Below, piece after piece: positions 1 to 8,948 of a stretch of 53,375 nucleotides of DNA; the stretch's first letter is position 1; every line of letters starts with the position of its first letter. Made by a program: the position numbers and the translations under genes. This DNA comes from Gammaproteobacteria bacterium (GTDB taxonomy: Bacteria; Pseudomonadota; Gammaproteobacteria; Arenicellales; Poriferihabitantaceae), in assembly GCA_011523765.1 (NCBI GenBank), contig WTGA01000143.1:1-53375 (forward strand). Direction: 5' to 3'. A model generated the notes under the pieces. It saw only the letters and a list, made by a program, of their open reading frames with translations, had not been told where the DNA came from and did not search any database.

Positions 1-804
1 GCGGCTCTCGCGCATTACAACGACTTCGGGCACTCCCTGATCTATGTCACCAAACTCGGTACCCTGGCAAACCGGCTCGGAGATGCCGTACTGGAACCGC
101 TGTTGCTTTCCCTGGTCCGGGAAATGGTTTATGCGACCAGAGAAGAAAAGATTCCCGAATTTCGGGGGTACACCCACGCGCTGGACCGATGGGGGACCGG
201 GAACAATATGAATCCAATGGCCGGGAACTGGCGCCGCAAGGGGGTCCGTTCGGCCCTGGAGGAAGCCGTTGACTGCAGCCGTGCAGACCCTGCCGTCATT
301 TACGAGAAACTGTTGCTGGCCAATGCCGTGAACCTGCTGAGCTTCGATATTTCCCGGCAGGACAAGGTTCAGGTCCCCGTGTCAGACAACGTCGGGTGGC
401 TCAACTTTACCCATGGACTGACCTTTTCCAATGCCGTGCGCAAACAGTGCACCAGGTTCCCTGAACTGTGGCCGCAGGGCCTGTTGCAAATGGCCTGCTT
501 CAGCGGCCGGAACGCCGCCTTCACCACCACCGGGTACGAACTGGACCGCTGGACTTCGGGGGACCCGGAACGGGATATCCGCAACCTGACCGGCCGGATT
601 GTCGACCATGGCCAAAGCGAATATATCGTCTCGGTCCACTTGCTGAAAACCACCCTGGCAGTGGCTGAAGAGGCGGCCAATCTGGCAACCGGGGATGCCC
701 TCCTGCTAACTGCCGCCCTGACGAGATTCTTGCATTCCCCGCTCAAGCGCAAACAAACCCTGCGCACGGCCTACCAGTCCATCAACTTTGTCCGGAAGGA
801 CTGA
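1..804 (+). CDS. C-terminal 267 residues of an unidentified conserved protein (partial)
   Basis: The frame is open from the first base of the window to the stop at 802–804, so the true start lies upstream. The visible part is mostly helical and has clustered polar or aromatic motifs that look conserved: HYNDFGH near the left edge, ATREE, FTHGLTF and DHGQSEY followed by a histidine. I have an uncertain recollection of similar helical segments following an N-terminal Rieske 2Fe-2S domain, but no Rieske cysteine/histidine motif is in the visible part. The gene ends 25 bp before the convergent SDR gene. Being coding is well supported; the function is not. Confidence 0.7.
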   Translation, partial: AALAHYNDFGHSLIYVTKLGTLANRLGDAVLEPLLLSLVREMVYATREEKIPEFRGYTHALDRWGTGNNMNPMAGNWRRKGVRSALEEAVDCSRADPAVIYEKLLLANAVNLLSFDISRQDKVQVPVSDNVGWLNFTHGLTFSNAVRKQCTRFPELWPQGLLQMACFSGRNAAFTTTGYELDRWTSGDPERDIRNLTGRIVDHGQSEYIVSVHLLKTTLAVAEEAANLATGDALLLTAALTRFLHSPLKRKQTLRTAYQSINFVRKD

Positions 805-829
805 CCGGGCCGGCTCTGCCGAATACCGG

Positions 830-1429
830 CTATCCCACCGCAATGACCTGGCCCGTAATGACCCCCTCCAGGCTTTTGCAGTATGCCAGGCCGACCTGTT
901 CGGACGATACGGGAAGGTGGCCGGGGAAAAATCCCTCGTATTTTTTGGCCGAAACCTCCAGTACGGTTGCGCTGACCGCATTGATACGGATATTTCTCGG
1001 CATCTCCACGGAAGCACCGAGTACAAACGAATCAATCGCACCATTGGCCGCGGCACCCGCGGCACCTCCCTTTACGGGGTCACGGTTCAGCACTCCGCTG
1101 GTCAGGGTAAACGATCCGCCATCCTCCATATGGGCCAGGCCTTCGATCACCAGGTTAATCTGGGGGAGCACTTTGTGGTAGATCCCTTTCATGAACTGTT
1201 CCTCCGACATCCCCTGCACCGGCCCGAAGTGGCCATGCCCCACTGCGCTGATGACGCCGCCGATCCGTCCTGCTTGCGCGTACATGGCCCGGATGCTTCC
1301 CGGGTCATTGACATCCGCAAGAATATCGCCACTGCTCCTGCCCACCGCAATCACCTCATGACGGTCACCCAGGGCATGGACAGCGGCTCGACCCACCGCA
1401 CCGGATGCCCCCACCACGATCACTTTCAT
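830..1429 (-). CDS. Small atypical short-chain dehydrogenase (SDR superfamily)
   Basis: A 199-residue cytoplasmic protein with an N-terminal Rossmann dinucleotide-binding motif GASGAVG at residues 7–13, a conserved NAG-like segment replaced by VISAVGH, and a RINAVS segment typical of SDRs. It matches the roughly 200-residue short-chain dehydrogenase subfamily rather than the 250-residue classical type. The classical catalytic YxxxK is not present: after the conserved TSGVLNRDP segment the equivalent stretch is glycine/alanine rich. The frame is open to 1489, but ATG at 1429 is preceded by GGGAG and starts directly at the Rossmann strand. Substrate unknown; NAD(P) binding is inferred. Confidence 0.85.
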   Translation of the reverse strand: MKVIVVGASGAVGRAAVHALGDRHEVIAVGRSSGDILADVNDPGSIRAMYAQAGRIGGVISAVGHGHFGPVQGMSEEQFMKGIYHKVLPQINLVIEGLAHMEDGGSFTLTSGVLNRDPVKGGAAGAAANGAIDSFVLGASVEMPRNIRINAVSATVLEVSAKKYEGFFPGHLPVSSEQVGLAYCKSLEGVITGQVIAVG

Positions 1430-1536
1430 TTCAGACTCCCTGCACCAGTTTGAACAGAGCGTTCCATTATGCCAGACGCTTCCGCGCATTGAGAACCGAA
1501 TTCAGTATACTACCCGCAAAAGTCCGGTGACCTGCC

Positions 1537-2790
1537 ATGTTGAAGAAGCCCTATCCCGTTCCCATTCCGCCCAAACACCAGTTTTCGGTGGTATTGGCCG
1601 TGATGGTGCTCGCCGGTTCAGTCAGCATCATGTCCACAGACCTGTATGCGCCCAGTCTTCCCCATCTCACGGATGTATTCCAAACCACCCCCGAGCTGGT
1701 CAAACTGACCATCAGCCTCAACTTGATTGTCTACGGGGTGGCCCAGTTATTCTATGGCCCGTTGAGCGACCGGTTCGGCCGACGGCCGGTTCTATTGTGG
1801 TCGGTCATCCTTTTTTCCCTTGCAAGCGCCGCGGCCGGGTTTGCCAGGAGCATTGACCAATTGATCCTCGCGAGAATATTCCAGGGGATCTTTGCTTCAG
1901 CCGAAGTGGTCATTTGCCTCTCCGTATTCAAGGACCTGTTTACCGAACTGCAACAGGTCAAGGCGTTTGCCATTTATGGAATGGCCATTGCACTGGCGCC
2001 GTGCATCGCACCGATTGCGGGCGGTTATATCCATGTTCTTTTCGGTTGGGAATACAATTTTCACCTGGTCGCGGCGCTCGGCATGGCGACCGCCGGCCTG
2101 ATATTCATCCTCATCCACGAGACCGTCCGGCCCGACCCCACCGCTCTTCGTGTCCAATCCATCGCAAGGGGCTACTGGTCCATTTTCTCGAACCCGACCT
2201 TCATGGCCCACGGTGCGCTGGCCGGAGTCGCTCTGGGCCTGATCTATGCCTTTATCGTCGGCGCACCCTTTATCCTCATTGACCATTTCGGTATCGCCGT
2301 CAATCATTTCGGGTATTACCAGGCAGCCATCGTGATTGCATACTTCCTCGGCAGCATGCTGTCCACCCGGCTGATCGATTTCTGGGCCCCCATGACCCTG
2401 TTGAACCTGGGGATGGGGTTTACCCTCTCGGGAGCGTTTCTGGTGGTTGGACTCGTTTTCATGCCGGGGCTGCTGTCCCCCAACTCACTGGTCATGGCGT
2501 ACATGATCATCGGATTCGGCCTGGGCCCGGTTTTTGCGGTTGTGCCTTCCAAAGCCCTGGCATCCATAGAAAAGTCGGCCGGAAGTGCCGCCGCCGCTTT
2601 TGGAGCCATGGAAGTGGGAATATCGGGTTTGATTGCGGCCATGGTCAGCCTGTTCCACGATGACACTCCCGGGCCCTTTGGCCTGATCGTCGGCATAACC
2701 GCCGTATTCGGCCTGTTTCTTGGCTATTGTGCCAACCGGCTGGACCGGCCGGCCGGCGGACGGTTACCGGCGAATGACCAGCACCCGTGA
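1537..2790 (+). CDS. MFS multidrug efflux transporter, Bcr/CflA type
   Basis: A 417-residue inner-membrane protein with about twelve hydrophobic segments. After the first helix comes TDLYAPSLP, characteristic of the Bcr/CflA drug:proton antiporter group, and the loop between helices 2 and 3 carries the MFS motif A as GPLSDRFGRRP. It probably exports a hydrophobic compound in exchange for protons; the substrate cannot be read from sequence. Its last 27 bases overlap the convergent methyltransferase gene. A TATACT hexamer at 1506–1511 could be a -10 element. Confidence 0.9.
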   Translation: MLKKPYPVPIPPKHQFSVVLAVMVLAGSVSIMSTDLYAPSLPHLTDVFQTTPELVKLTISLNLIVYGVAQLFYGPLSDRFGRRPVLLWSVILFSLASAAAGFARSIDQLILARIFQGIFASAEVVICLSVFKDLFTELQQVKAFAIYGMAIALAPCIAPIAGGYIHVLFGWEYNFHLVAALGMATAGLIFILIHETVRPDPTALRVQSIARGYWSIFSNPTFMAHGALAGVALGLIYAFIVGAPFILIDHFGIAVNHFGYYQAAIVIAYFLGSMLSTRLIDFWAPMTLLNLGMGFTLSGAFLVVGLVFMPGLLSPNSLVMAYMIIGFGLGPVFAVVPSKALASIEKSAGSAAAAFGAMEVGISGLIAAMVSLFHDDTPGPFGLIVGITAVFGLFLGYCANRLDRPAGGRLPANDQHP

Positions 2791-3396
2791 ATCAATCCCC
2801 TCACTGCCGATATAACCCGCCTGCCTGATTTCCGAGACGGAAAACCCATGCCGTCCGGCTTCCGCACGGACTTCCGTCTCGAGGCCCAATTCCTCCCAGG
2901 CGGCCCCATTGACCGTGATGATGCAGGTCCCGCCCGGGACCACGCAGCCAATCACATTGTGCATATCCGAGATCTTCGGCGTGGCATAGGAAAACAGGCC
3001 GACACAGATCAGCGCATCATAAGCCGGGCTCCGGTCGACGGGCTCCGTGAAGTCCTGTTGCCACAGGGACTGGTAGACCTCTGTTCGGGCTGCGATTTTG
3101 AGCATTTCCATGGAGAAATCGACCCCGTGGATATTTTCATATCCGCGGGACCGCAGGGCGGCCCCCGCCAGCCCGGTCCCGCAGGCAACATCCAGTATCC
3201 GTGCGGACCGGTCGGTCACCACCTGGGCAAAGATATCACTGGCGTCGATGTGCGCCACATATCCGAGATCCTCGACCAGGTCGGCTTCGTAGGACGAAGC
3301 CCATTGATCATAATGCGCTTCCTTGTCCCCCGTCCGGCTGTACACCGCCGCCAGGCGATCATCAAATTTGCTGAGATCAGGGGTCGGTTTACCCAT
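2764..3396 (-). CDS. Class I SAM-dependent methyltransferase
   Basis: A 210-residue cytoplasmic protein. Motif I (LDVACGTG) lies at residues 68–75, followed by the acidic GVDFS strand end that binds SAM, and a later VPGGTCIITVNG segment. An N-terminal YDQWASSYEADL stretch is typical of small-molecule methyltransferases of the UbiE/tetratricopeptide-associated type. The frame continues upstream to 3462, but MGKPTPDL at 3396 starts the conserved protein. It lies 78 bp downstream of the proline-racemase-family gene on the same strand and its 3' end overlaps the MFS gene. Substrate unknown. Confidence 0.8.
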   Translation of the reverse strand: MGKPTPDLSKFDDRLAAVYSRTGDKEAHYDQWASSYEADLVEDLGYVAHIDASDIFAQVVTDRSARILDVACGTGLAGAALRSRGYENIHGVDFSMEMLKIAARTEVYQSLWQQDFTEPVDRSPAYDALICVGLFSYATPKISDMHNVIGCVVPGGTCIITVNGAAWEELGLETEVRAEAGRHGFSVSEIRQAGYIGSEGIDSRVLVIRR

Positions 3397-3474
3397 CCTA
3401 TCGACCCCGGCTCCAGACCGGCAGGACCTGATCCGCCCACCGGGTGCCAGCGTTCCCCGCACCGGACCCGTTCA

Positions 3475-4527
3475 TCATTTTTCTCCGCCCTCCACATCCC
3501 GCCCCATCGGCCAGGTATCCGCCACTTTGTATCCGCCCGGCCACGGATCATCCGGGTCCAGGGTATACTGGAACAATCCGGTGATCCATGCACGACCGGC
3601 CAATGCCGGCACAATGGCGGGGGTTCCCATCACCGTGGTCTCTTCCAGGATACGGCAATCAAACCGGGAACCGAGAATGGAACGGCCGATCATCCTGTCT
3701 CCGGTCTTGAGCAACCCCCTGGCATGCAGGACCGCCAACCGTGCTGAACATCCCGTCCCGCAGGGGGAGCGGTCCAGTTTTCCCGGCTGGACCACCACCG
3801 CATTTTCACTGACCGCAACGCCGCCTTCCTCCCATAAGGGCATGGCAAACTGGGTAAAGGAAATGTGCGACCATTCTTCATTTCCCGGATGGACAAAACC
3901 CAGCTGCTCGTTTGCGGCCCGTGTGATCTTTCTGCCCGCCTCCACCAGGTCCCTGGCGGCATCCGGCACGATTTCGAGCCCGATATTTTCAGGATTGACC
4001 AGGACAAAACTGTCACCGCCATATGCCGTGTCCACCGTCAGGGTTCCCAGGCCCCCGACTTCCAGCACAGCATCGAGCTGACCGACAAAGGACGGTACGT
4101 TGGTGATCGTGACCTTGCAGGCCTTGCCCTGCCTGCACTCGACCCTCGCTTTCACCACCCCTGCAGGGGCTTCAATCCGCAAATCCGTGTAGGGTTCCAC
4201 CATTTCCACCATTCCGGTCTCCACCAGGACCGTGGCGACACACATGGCGTTGGACCCGGACATGGGAGGGGTATCTTCGGGCTCCATGATGATCCATCCG
4301 GTATGGGCAGTGGAATCCTTTGCCGGCACCAGCAGGTTGACATGCCCGTATACGCCCCCGCGGGGTTCGTTGAGAACAAAATTTCTCAAGGTGGTGTCCT
4401 GCGCGATGAAACGGGATTGCTCCCAGACCGTATCACCCGGGGGAGGGGCGACCCCCCCTACAATGACGTTGCCCACCTCCCCTTCTGCATGGCAGCCCAC
4501 CACATGCACCACCCTGGTTGACCTCAT
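3475..4527 (-). CDS. Proline racemase family enzyme (probable hydroxyproline epimerase or trans-3-hydroxyproline dehydratase)
   Basis: A 350-residue PLP-independent enzyme that abstracts the alpha proton of proline derivatives with two opposed residues. The first catalytic position is serine (S90 in PMSGSN, where true racemases have MCGHG) and the second is cysteine (C256 in SPCGTG), the latter followed by [14 protein letters not shown] Ser/Cys pair argues against plain proline racemase and fits hydroxyproline epimerases or a dual-function epimerase/dehydratase. The frame is open to a GTG at 4551, but ATG at 4527 begins the usual [10 protein letters not shown] terminus. No other hydroxyproline catabolic genes are adjacent, so the substrate is inferred. 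Confidence 0.87.
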   Translation of the reverse strand: MRSTRVVHVVGCHAEGEVGNVIVGGVAPPPGDTVWEQSRFIAQDTTLRNFVLNEPRGGVYGHVNLLVPAKDSTAHTGWIIMEPEDTPPMSGSNAMCVATVLVETGMVEMVEPYTDLRIEAPAGVVKARVECRQGKACKVTITNVPSFVGQLDAVLEVGGLGTLTVDTAYGGDSFVLVNPENIGLEIVPDAARDLVEAGRKITRAANEQLGFVHPGNEEWSHISFTQFAMPLWEEGGVAVSENAVVVQPGKLDRSPCGTGCSARLAVLHARGLLKTGDRMIGRSILGSRFDCRILEETTVMGTPAIVPALAGRAWITGLFQYTLDPDDPWPGGYKVADTWPMGRDVEGGEK

Positions 4528-4633
4528 CCGGCAGCCACCCGGTTCCCCCACTGCATCCGAACGGGCACTTGGCCGCCCGCAAACGACCCTTCAATGCCGG
4601 GGTACGGTACCGGGAAAATGTCCACCGGCCGCC

Positions 4634-5308
4634 TCAGCGGATATTGAAGTGCGTGGACAGGTACTCCACGATCACGGTCCGGTCCGGTCCGGACAACGCT
4701 TCCAGTCCCTGTTCCTCCGTCATCCAGTCAATCACTTCCTCCCAGCTTTCCCGGGACAGGCTCTGCTGCTTGACGATGGCCAGAGAGTGGCAGGTATTGC
4801 AGGTGTTCCCCGTGAAGTCCCGGCCGGGACCTTCCGGCCAGTCCGGACCAAACGGGCCGGCCGGGACACTGCTGTCATCGTCTTCCCGTTCGCTGGACGA
4901 TGCGCCCTTGTTTTCCTGCCGGATGACGAGCCATGAAAGCAAATCCGCCCGATGGGCAGGGTCCTCCAATCCCGGAAAGACCATTTTTGTCCCGGGGGCA
5001 AATTCCGCAGGAGACCGGATGTACGCATCCAGTCGTCCGGCGGACCATTTTCCCGGCAGCTCCGACAGCGCAGCGGAATAGCTGTAGGAGTCCATCGAAG
5101 CGATTTCCCTGTCTACGATGTTCCAGAGGTTGGGGCCGATCCGGTGAGGCTCCCCCTGGCCCACCGTGTGGCAGGCCCGGCATGGGAAAAACACGGATTC
5201 CCCGTTGCCCGGGTCCGCCTCCCGCAGCCGTTCATTCAGGGTGGCGTCGTCCGCCCGGCCCGCAACGGACGCAACGGCCAGCCAGGCAACGCACAGAACC
5301 GCCCGCAT
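4634..5308 (-). CDS. Diheme c-type cytochrome, electron-accepting partner of the sulfite dehydrogenase
   Basis: A 224-residue periplasmic protein with a Sec signal peptide (hydrophobic core at residues 3–16, likely cleavage after GRA). Two heme-attachment motifs are seen: CRACH at 43–47, in a class I cytochrome c domain with a GPNLWNIV segment and a probable methionine ligand near TKMVFPG, and CNTCH at 170–174 in a short C-terminal SorB-like domain. It starts 37 bp after the molybdoenzyme gene on the same strand, so it should take electrons from sulfite oxidation. Classical SorB is a monoheme protein; this looks like a two-domain version, closer in heme count to SoxD. Confidence 0.85.
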   Translation of the reverse strand: MRAVLCVAWLAVASVAGRADDATLNERLREADPGNGESVFFPCRACHTVGQGEPHRIGPNLWNIVDREIASMDSYSYSAALSELPGKWSAGRLDAYIRSPAEFAPGTKMVFPGLEDPAHRADLLSWLVIRQENKGASSSEREDDDSSVPAGPFGPDWPEGPGRDFTGNTCNTCHSLAIVKQQSLSRESWEEVIDWMTEEQGLEALSGPDRTVIVEYLSTHFNIR

Positions 5309-5345
5309 GTCACCGGCTGCAGGACCCGCCTCCGGTTCCGGTCAT

Positions 5346-6659
5346 TCAACCAACGGTCACCGCAATCCGGTGCATGCTGTTGTTCAGGTACCCCTTGGGA
5401 TTCCAGTTGATGGCAAAAGGCTGCATGGTGAGCGCATCATCCGTGGCCCGTGCCCAGATTTCATAATACCCTTTCCCGGGAAATTCCAGGGCCGCACTCC
5501 AGCGCTGCCACGAGTAGGGATTGGGGGGCGCCTGGAGATCCGCCTGGATCCAGCTGGCACCGAAGTCGATGGAGACATGCATTGCGGAAACGGCCCGGTC
5601 TCCGGCCCAGGCATGACCTGAAACGGACATCCTGCCGGAATCAATCCTGCCGCCGGATTCCATGGACGTGATCAGGGATTTCACCGGCATGGACTCGATA
5701 ATCCGGAAATCCTCTTCGGGAACCTTGGTCCCCGGGGCCACATTGTATTTGGGGACGCGATAGGCTTTTCCCGTCATTTTGGGTCCGTCATGGACGACAT
5801 CGCGCAGTTGGATGCGCTTCAGCCATTTTTGCGAGGTGGAGCCCGGCCAGCCGGGACAGATGGTCCTGACCGGAAAACCATGCATGGCGGGAATGGGCTC
5901 ACCGTTCATCGCGAAGGCAATCAGGCTGTGCTCTTCCAGCGCCTTGCCGATGGGAACCCCTCTGGAGATGGGCAGCTTGCCGGGGTCCCCGGAGAGGTGC
6001 CCGTCCGCACTGTAGTGGGCGGTATAGACCGCACTGTCCCTGACTCCGGCGGCCGCCAGCACATCCCGGTACCGGACCCCGGTCCACTCGGCATTGCCGA
6101 TCGCTCCCACCGTCCACTGGTTGCCTTTTGCCGGCGGATTGAATGCGGCCCGCCCGTTTCCGCCGCATTCGACCTGCAGTTTCAGGCTGACCGTGTCAAA
6201 CCTGTTTTTCAGGTCATCCAGCGTCAGGGTGAGGGGAGTATCCACCTCCCCGTCAACCGTCAGGGTCCACCCCGTCGCATCCATGTTGGTCGCCATCTCC
6301 GGCACGATGCCGTTGTTGCGGACGAAATGCCGTGAATTCGGCGTCACATCATCATCCAGCAGGTGGGCCGGCGTTTCCGCATTGACAGGCCGGTCATTCA
6401 AAACCGACAACCCGTCTTTCCCCTTGATGACGAAATCCGACAGGTCATCGGCAAGGGCGGCGGGAATGAGTCCGGAAGGCATTTTATCTGCATGGGGGAT
6501 GGTACCGCCGACCAGCGCCCCCATGGTAGCCAGCCCCGCCCCTTTCAGGAATCCACGACGGTTCGTATGGCTGACCCGGCCAAAGACCAGCCGGTCAGCC
6601 TTCTGCGGATCGTCCTGATACAATTCACATATTCCCCTTTCAAGCTTGCTTTTTGACAT
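5346..6659 (-). CDS. sorA: Periplasmic molybdenum sulfite dehydrogenase (SorA/SoxC type)
   Basis: A 437-residue sulfite-oxidase-family enzyme oxidising sulfite, or a sulfur intermediate, to sulfate with electrons passed to cytochrome c. A twin-arginine signal is visible: NRRGFLKG with arginines 34–35 followed by a hydrophobic stretch. The molybdopterin-binding domain carries the Mo-ligating cysteine C165 in ECGGNGR, then WTGVRYRDVL, and the C-terminal dimerisation domain begins near VKSLITSM. The frame is open to 6791, but ATG at 6659 has GAGG eight bases upstream and gives a normal Tat leader. The diheme cytochrome follows. SorA and SoxC cannot be separated securely here; no soxXYZAB genes are present. 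Confidence 0.88.
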   Translation of the reverse strand: MSKSKLERGICELYQDDPQKADRLVFGRVSHTNRRGFLKGAGLATMGALVGGTIPHADKMPSGLIPAALADDLSDFVIKGKDGLSVLNDRPVNAETPAHLLDDDVTPNSRHFVRNNGIVPEMATNMDATGWTLTVDGEVDTPLTLTLDDLKNRFDTVSLKLQVECGGNGRAAFNPPAKGNQWTVGAIGNAEWTGVRYRDVLAAAGVRDSAVYTAHYSADGHLSGDPGKLPISRGVPIGKALEEHSLIAFAMNGEPIPAMHGFPVRTICPGWPGSTSQKWLKRIQLRDVVHDGPKMTGKAYRVPKYNVAPGTKVPEEDFRIIESMPVKSLITSMESGGRIDSGRMSVSGHAWAGDRAVSAMHVSIDFGASWIQADLQAPPNPYSWQRWSAALEFPGKGYYEIWARATDDALTMQPFAINWNPKGYLNNSMHRIAVTVG

Positions 6660-6694
6660 CTTGTTGTCCTCGTGAATGGCCATCAAACGGTCAA

Positions 6695-6705
6695 ATAATA
6701 CCATA
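6695..6705 (-). promoter_or_regulatory. Extended -10 promoter candidate of the sulfite dehydrogenase genes
   Basis: Read on the minus strand this is TATGGTATTAT, containing TGG followed by TATTAT (6700–6695), an extended -10. It predicts initiation near 6688 and a leader of about 29 bases before the ATG at 6659. No convincing -35 hexamer is seen. The same 11-mer occurs upstream of leuC. It sits in the left arm of the dyad at 6697–6728. Confidence 0.45.
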
Positions 6706-6728
6706 GGTTCAGGCAAAACCATGGTATT
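6697..6728. promoter_or_regulatory. Inverted repeat over the sorA promoter (operator or hairpin candidate)
   Basis: The arms AATACCAT (6697–6704) and ATGGTATT (6721–6728) are perfect complements, extended inward by GGTT (6706–6709) and AACC (6717–6720) around a 7-base loop. One arm coincides with the proposed extended -10. It is AT-rich compared with the surrounding sequence. It could be an operator for an unseen regulator or a hairpin between the glycerate kinase end and sorA; no strong U-tract follows on the minus strand. Confidence 0.45.
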
Positions 6729-6804
6729 GGCCGGCCGCAACCCCCCGCACGGGGCGGGAGCAGGCAATGTCTGCCGCGATGGACGGCCCATCCCGGGACA
6801 GTGG

Positions 6805-8019
6805 TCAACGCTTGATTGCGACCACCAGGTCCATCACGTTGGTTCCCGTCGGACCCGGCGCATACAGACCGCCCGCCTCCCGGAGAAAGGAGCCCGCATC
6901 CGCACCGGACAGTGCCTCCTGTGCACCCGCACGGGAGGTGAAGGTTTGCCCGTCGACCATGCCTCCGGCGGCATCGGTCGCCCCGTCGGTTCCATCGGTG
7001 CCCGCACACAGTATCACGATATTTCCGCACCCGGATATTTCCCGGGCCAGTAACAGCGCCAGATGCTGGTTGCGTCCACCGATGCCCGGGTTGTCCGGCA
7101 AGACCACCGTGGGCTCCCCTCCCCATAGGTAGACCCCCGGTTTCCCTTCACGCAATTCCCGGCCCATCCTTTTTGCCGCGCACCCGATCTCCCGGTTCAG
7201 GGCCAGCGCATTCTTCACAACGTGAAAACCGGCCTGCTCCGCAAATTCACGGGCCGCCTTTCTCGCCGTATCATTCGATGCGACAATTTCGCAATGATAC
7301 CGGTGGGCCGGAACGCGGCACGGCGGGCCCTGGAGGGCGGGTGAGCGGTCAATCCGCGACTGAATGGCCTCCGGAAGCACCGGTCCATCCGACCGCCATG
7401 ACCGGCGGGCTCCGATTCCCGAACCAATGACCTCGATGTTGTCCGAAGGCACATCCGATATGGCATACACATACACCCGCTCCCCCTTGAAATGCGACAG
7501 CAGTTTTCCGCCCTTGATGGTCGATACCCGGGTCCGCACACGGTTGATTTCATCAATGGCATACCCTTCCGAGATCAGAACCGTATTGATTTGCTGCAGT
7601 TCCTCAAGACCCATCCGGCCGGGAAGGCATTCCATCAGCGCGGAGGCCCCCCCGGATACCAGCATCACCAGTTCCTCGTTTTCCGGGACAGCGCGCACAA
7701 ACGATACCGCCCGATCACCGGCCCGCAAACTGTTGCAGTCCGGGATGGGGTGACCCGCTTCGATCATCTCGATCCCGGGATGATCGATTTCAGGGTGGAC
7801 ATGCCCGTACTTGGTCACGAGCAGCCCGTTCGCACGGGAAGACAAGAAGGGGACCGCACCCGCAACCATGGCGCTGGACGCCTTGCCAACGGCAAGCACA
7901 TTGGACACACCGGAAAGACCGCGGCGGCACAGCGCAGCCGCCGTCACGGAATCGCCCCTCACATGCCTGACGCCGGCCAGCCAAATGTCCACGGCATCCT
8001 GTTTTTCCCGGCCCGCCAT
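6805..8019 (-). CDS. Glycerate 2-kinase, type 2 (MOFRL family)
   Basis: A 404-residue cytoplasmic kinase of the GckA/TtuD family, phosphorylating D-glycerate to 2-phosphoglycerate for entry into lower glycolysis. Visible family landmarks are LAVGKASSAM near the N terminus, LVSGGASAL in the middle, SDVPSDNIEVIGSG, and a C-terminal MOFRL domain with GGEPTV and CAGTDGTDGATDAAGG. The frame is open to 8100, but ATG at 8019 is preceded by GGGAGGGGG and overlaps the stop of the upstream transporter gene as TGATG, implying coupled translation. The transporter partner suggests a shared but unproven substrate. Confidence 0.9.
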   Translation of the reverse strand: MAGREKQDAVDIWLAGVRHVRGDSVTAAALCRRGLSGVSNVLAVGKASSAMVAGAVPFLSSRANGLLVTKYGHVHPEIDHPGIEMIEAGHPIPDCNSLRAGDRAVSFVRAVPENEELVMLVSGGASALMECLPGRMGLEELQQINTVLISEGYAIDEINRVRTRVSTIKGGKLLSHFKGERVYVYAISDVPSDNIEVIGSGIGARRSWRSDGPVLPEAIQSRIDRSPALQGPPCRVPAHRYHCEIVASNDTARKAAREFAEQAGFHVVKNALALNREIGCAAKRMGRELREGKPGVYLWGGEPTVVLPDNPGIGGRNQHLALLLAREISGCGNIVILCAGTDGTDGATDAAGGMVDGQTFTSRAGAQEALSGADAGSFLREAGGLYAPGPTGTNVMDLVVAIKR

Positions 8020-8885
8020 CACTGTGGCCCCCTCCCTTCCTGCCGCAATATCCGGTCGCTTCCAAGCAAAACGAGAATGACCAGCCCGGCCCCCGTCCAC
8101 TGCAGGTAGCTGAGACTTTCACCCAGCACCCCCAGTGCAAGCAGGATCGAGACCACCGGTTCGAAATTGAACACGAACGCGGCCTTTGCCGACGGCATCC
8201 TGGCCAGTGACTGAAACTGGCAGACGATGGCAATGACATAACACAGGGTCGCCCCGCCCAGCATGGTCAGCGCAAAATGCGAAGACGGCATCGAGAACCG
8301 GCCGTAGACCAGCGGCATGATGAGAAGAATCCCCATCAGGTTGACCCAGAATGTCAGCACCAGCGGATTCATCCTGTTCGCGACGGCACCGCCGGCCAGG
8401 AAGGTATAGGCCGCACCGCATGCAGCGAGCATGGCAAAGAGGATCCCGGGCAGATTGGGCGTCTGGTCCTTGCTCAACAGCATCAGTGCCAGGCCGGTGA
8501 ATGCGGTGAAAAACGCGACGGCGGTCCTGGCGGACAGGGCAAGCCGACCCGATGCCACCGAGGCCACGAACACCAGGACGGGATAGGAATACAGGATCAG
8601 GACCGCGAGACTGACGGAGATGCTTTCGACCGCCATGAGATAGCAGATCATGGATGCGGACCAGATGATGCCCACCAGGACGGCGGACATCCGGGTTTCC
8701 CGGGGGAGGCGGAAGGAACCGCGCTGCAGGATCACGAGCAACCCGATGACGAGCACGGACATGACAAACCGCCAGAACATCAGAGTCAGGGCATTGCCCC
8801 CGTCGGCATAGACGAACTTGGCCTGGGTGGTCACAGCACCCAGGCCGCACGCCGCAACCAGTGCGTACACAACGCCGGGATTCAT
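8019..8885 (-). CDS. DMT superfamily (EamA) inner-membrane transporter
   Basis: A 288-residue protein with about ten hydrophobic segments arranged as two EamA repeats. It starts NPGVVYALVAACGLGAV, has WSASMICYLMAVESI in the first repeat, and AALGVLGE-like spacing near the end (LALGVLGESLSYLQW). DMT proteins of this type move amino acids or other small metabolites; the substrate is unknown. ATG at 8885 is chosen because the hydrophobic core begins there; ATG at 8915 is also possible and neither has a strong ribosome binding site. Its stop overlaps the glycerate kinase start. Confidence 0.88.
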   Translation of the reverse strand: MNPGVVYALVAACGLGAVTTQAKFVYADGGNALTLMFWRFVMSVLVIGLLVILQRGSFRLPRETRMSAVLVGIIWSASMICYLMAVESISVSLAVLILYSYPVLVFVASVASGRLALSARTAVAFFTAFTGLALMLLSKDQTPNLPGILFAMLAACGAAYTFLAGGAVANRMNPLVLTFWVNLMGILLIMPLVYGRFSMPSSHFALTMLGGATLCYVIAIVCQFQSLARMPSAKAAFVFNFEPVVSILLALGVLGESLSYLQWTGAGLVILVLLGSDRILRQEGRGPQ

Positions 8886-8948
8886 GCGTTCCGGGTCCGG
8901 CCCGAAACCGGGCATCCGAATGGACAGGGAGGACGGGACACGATCGGA

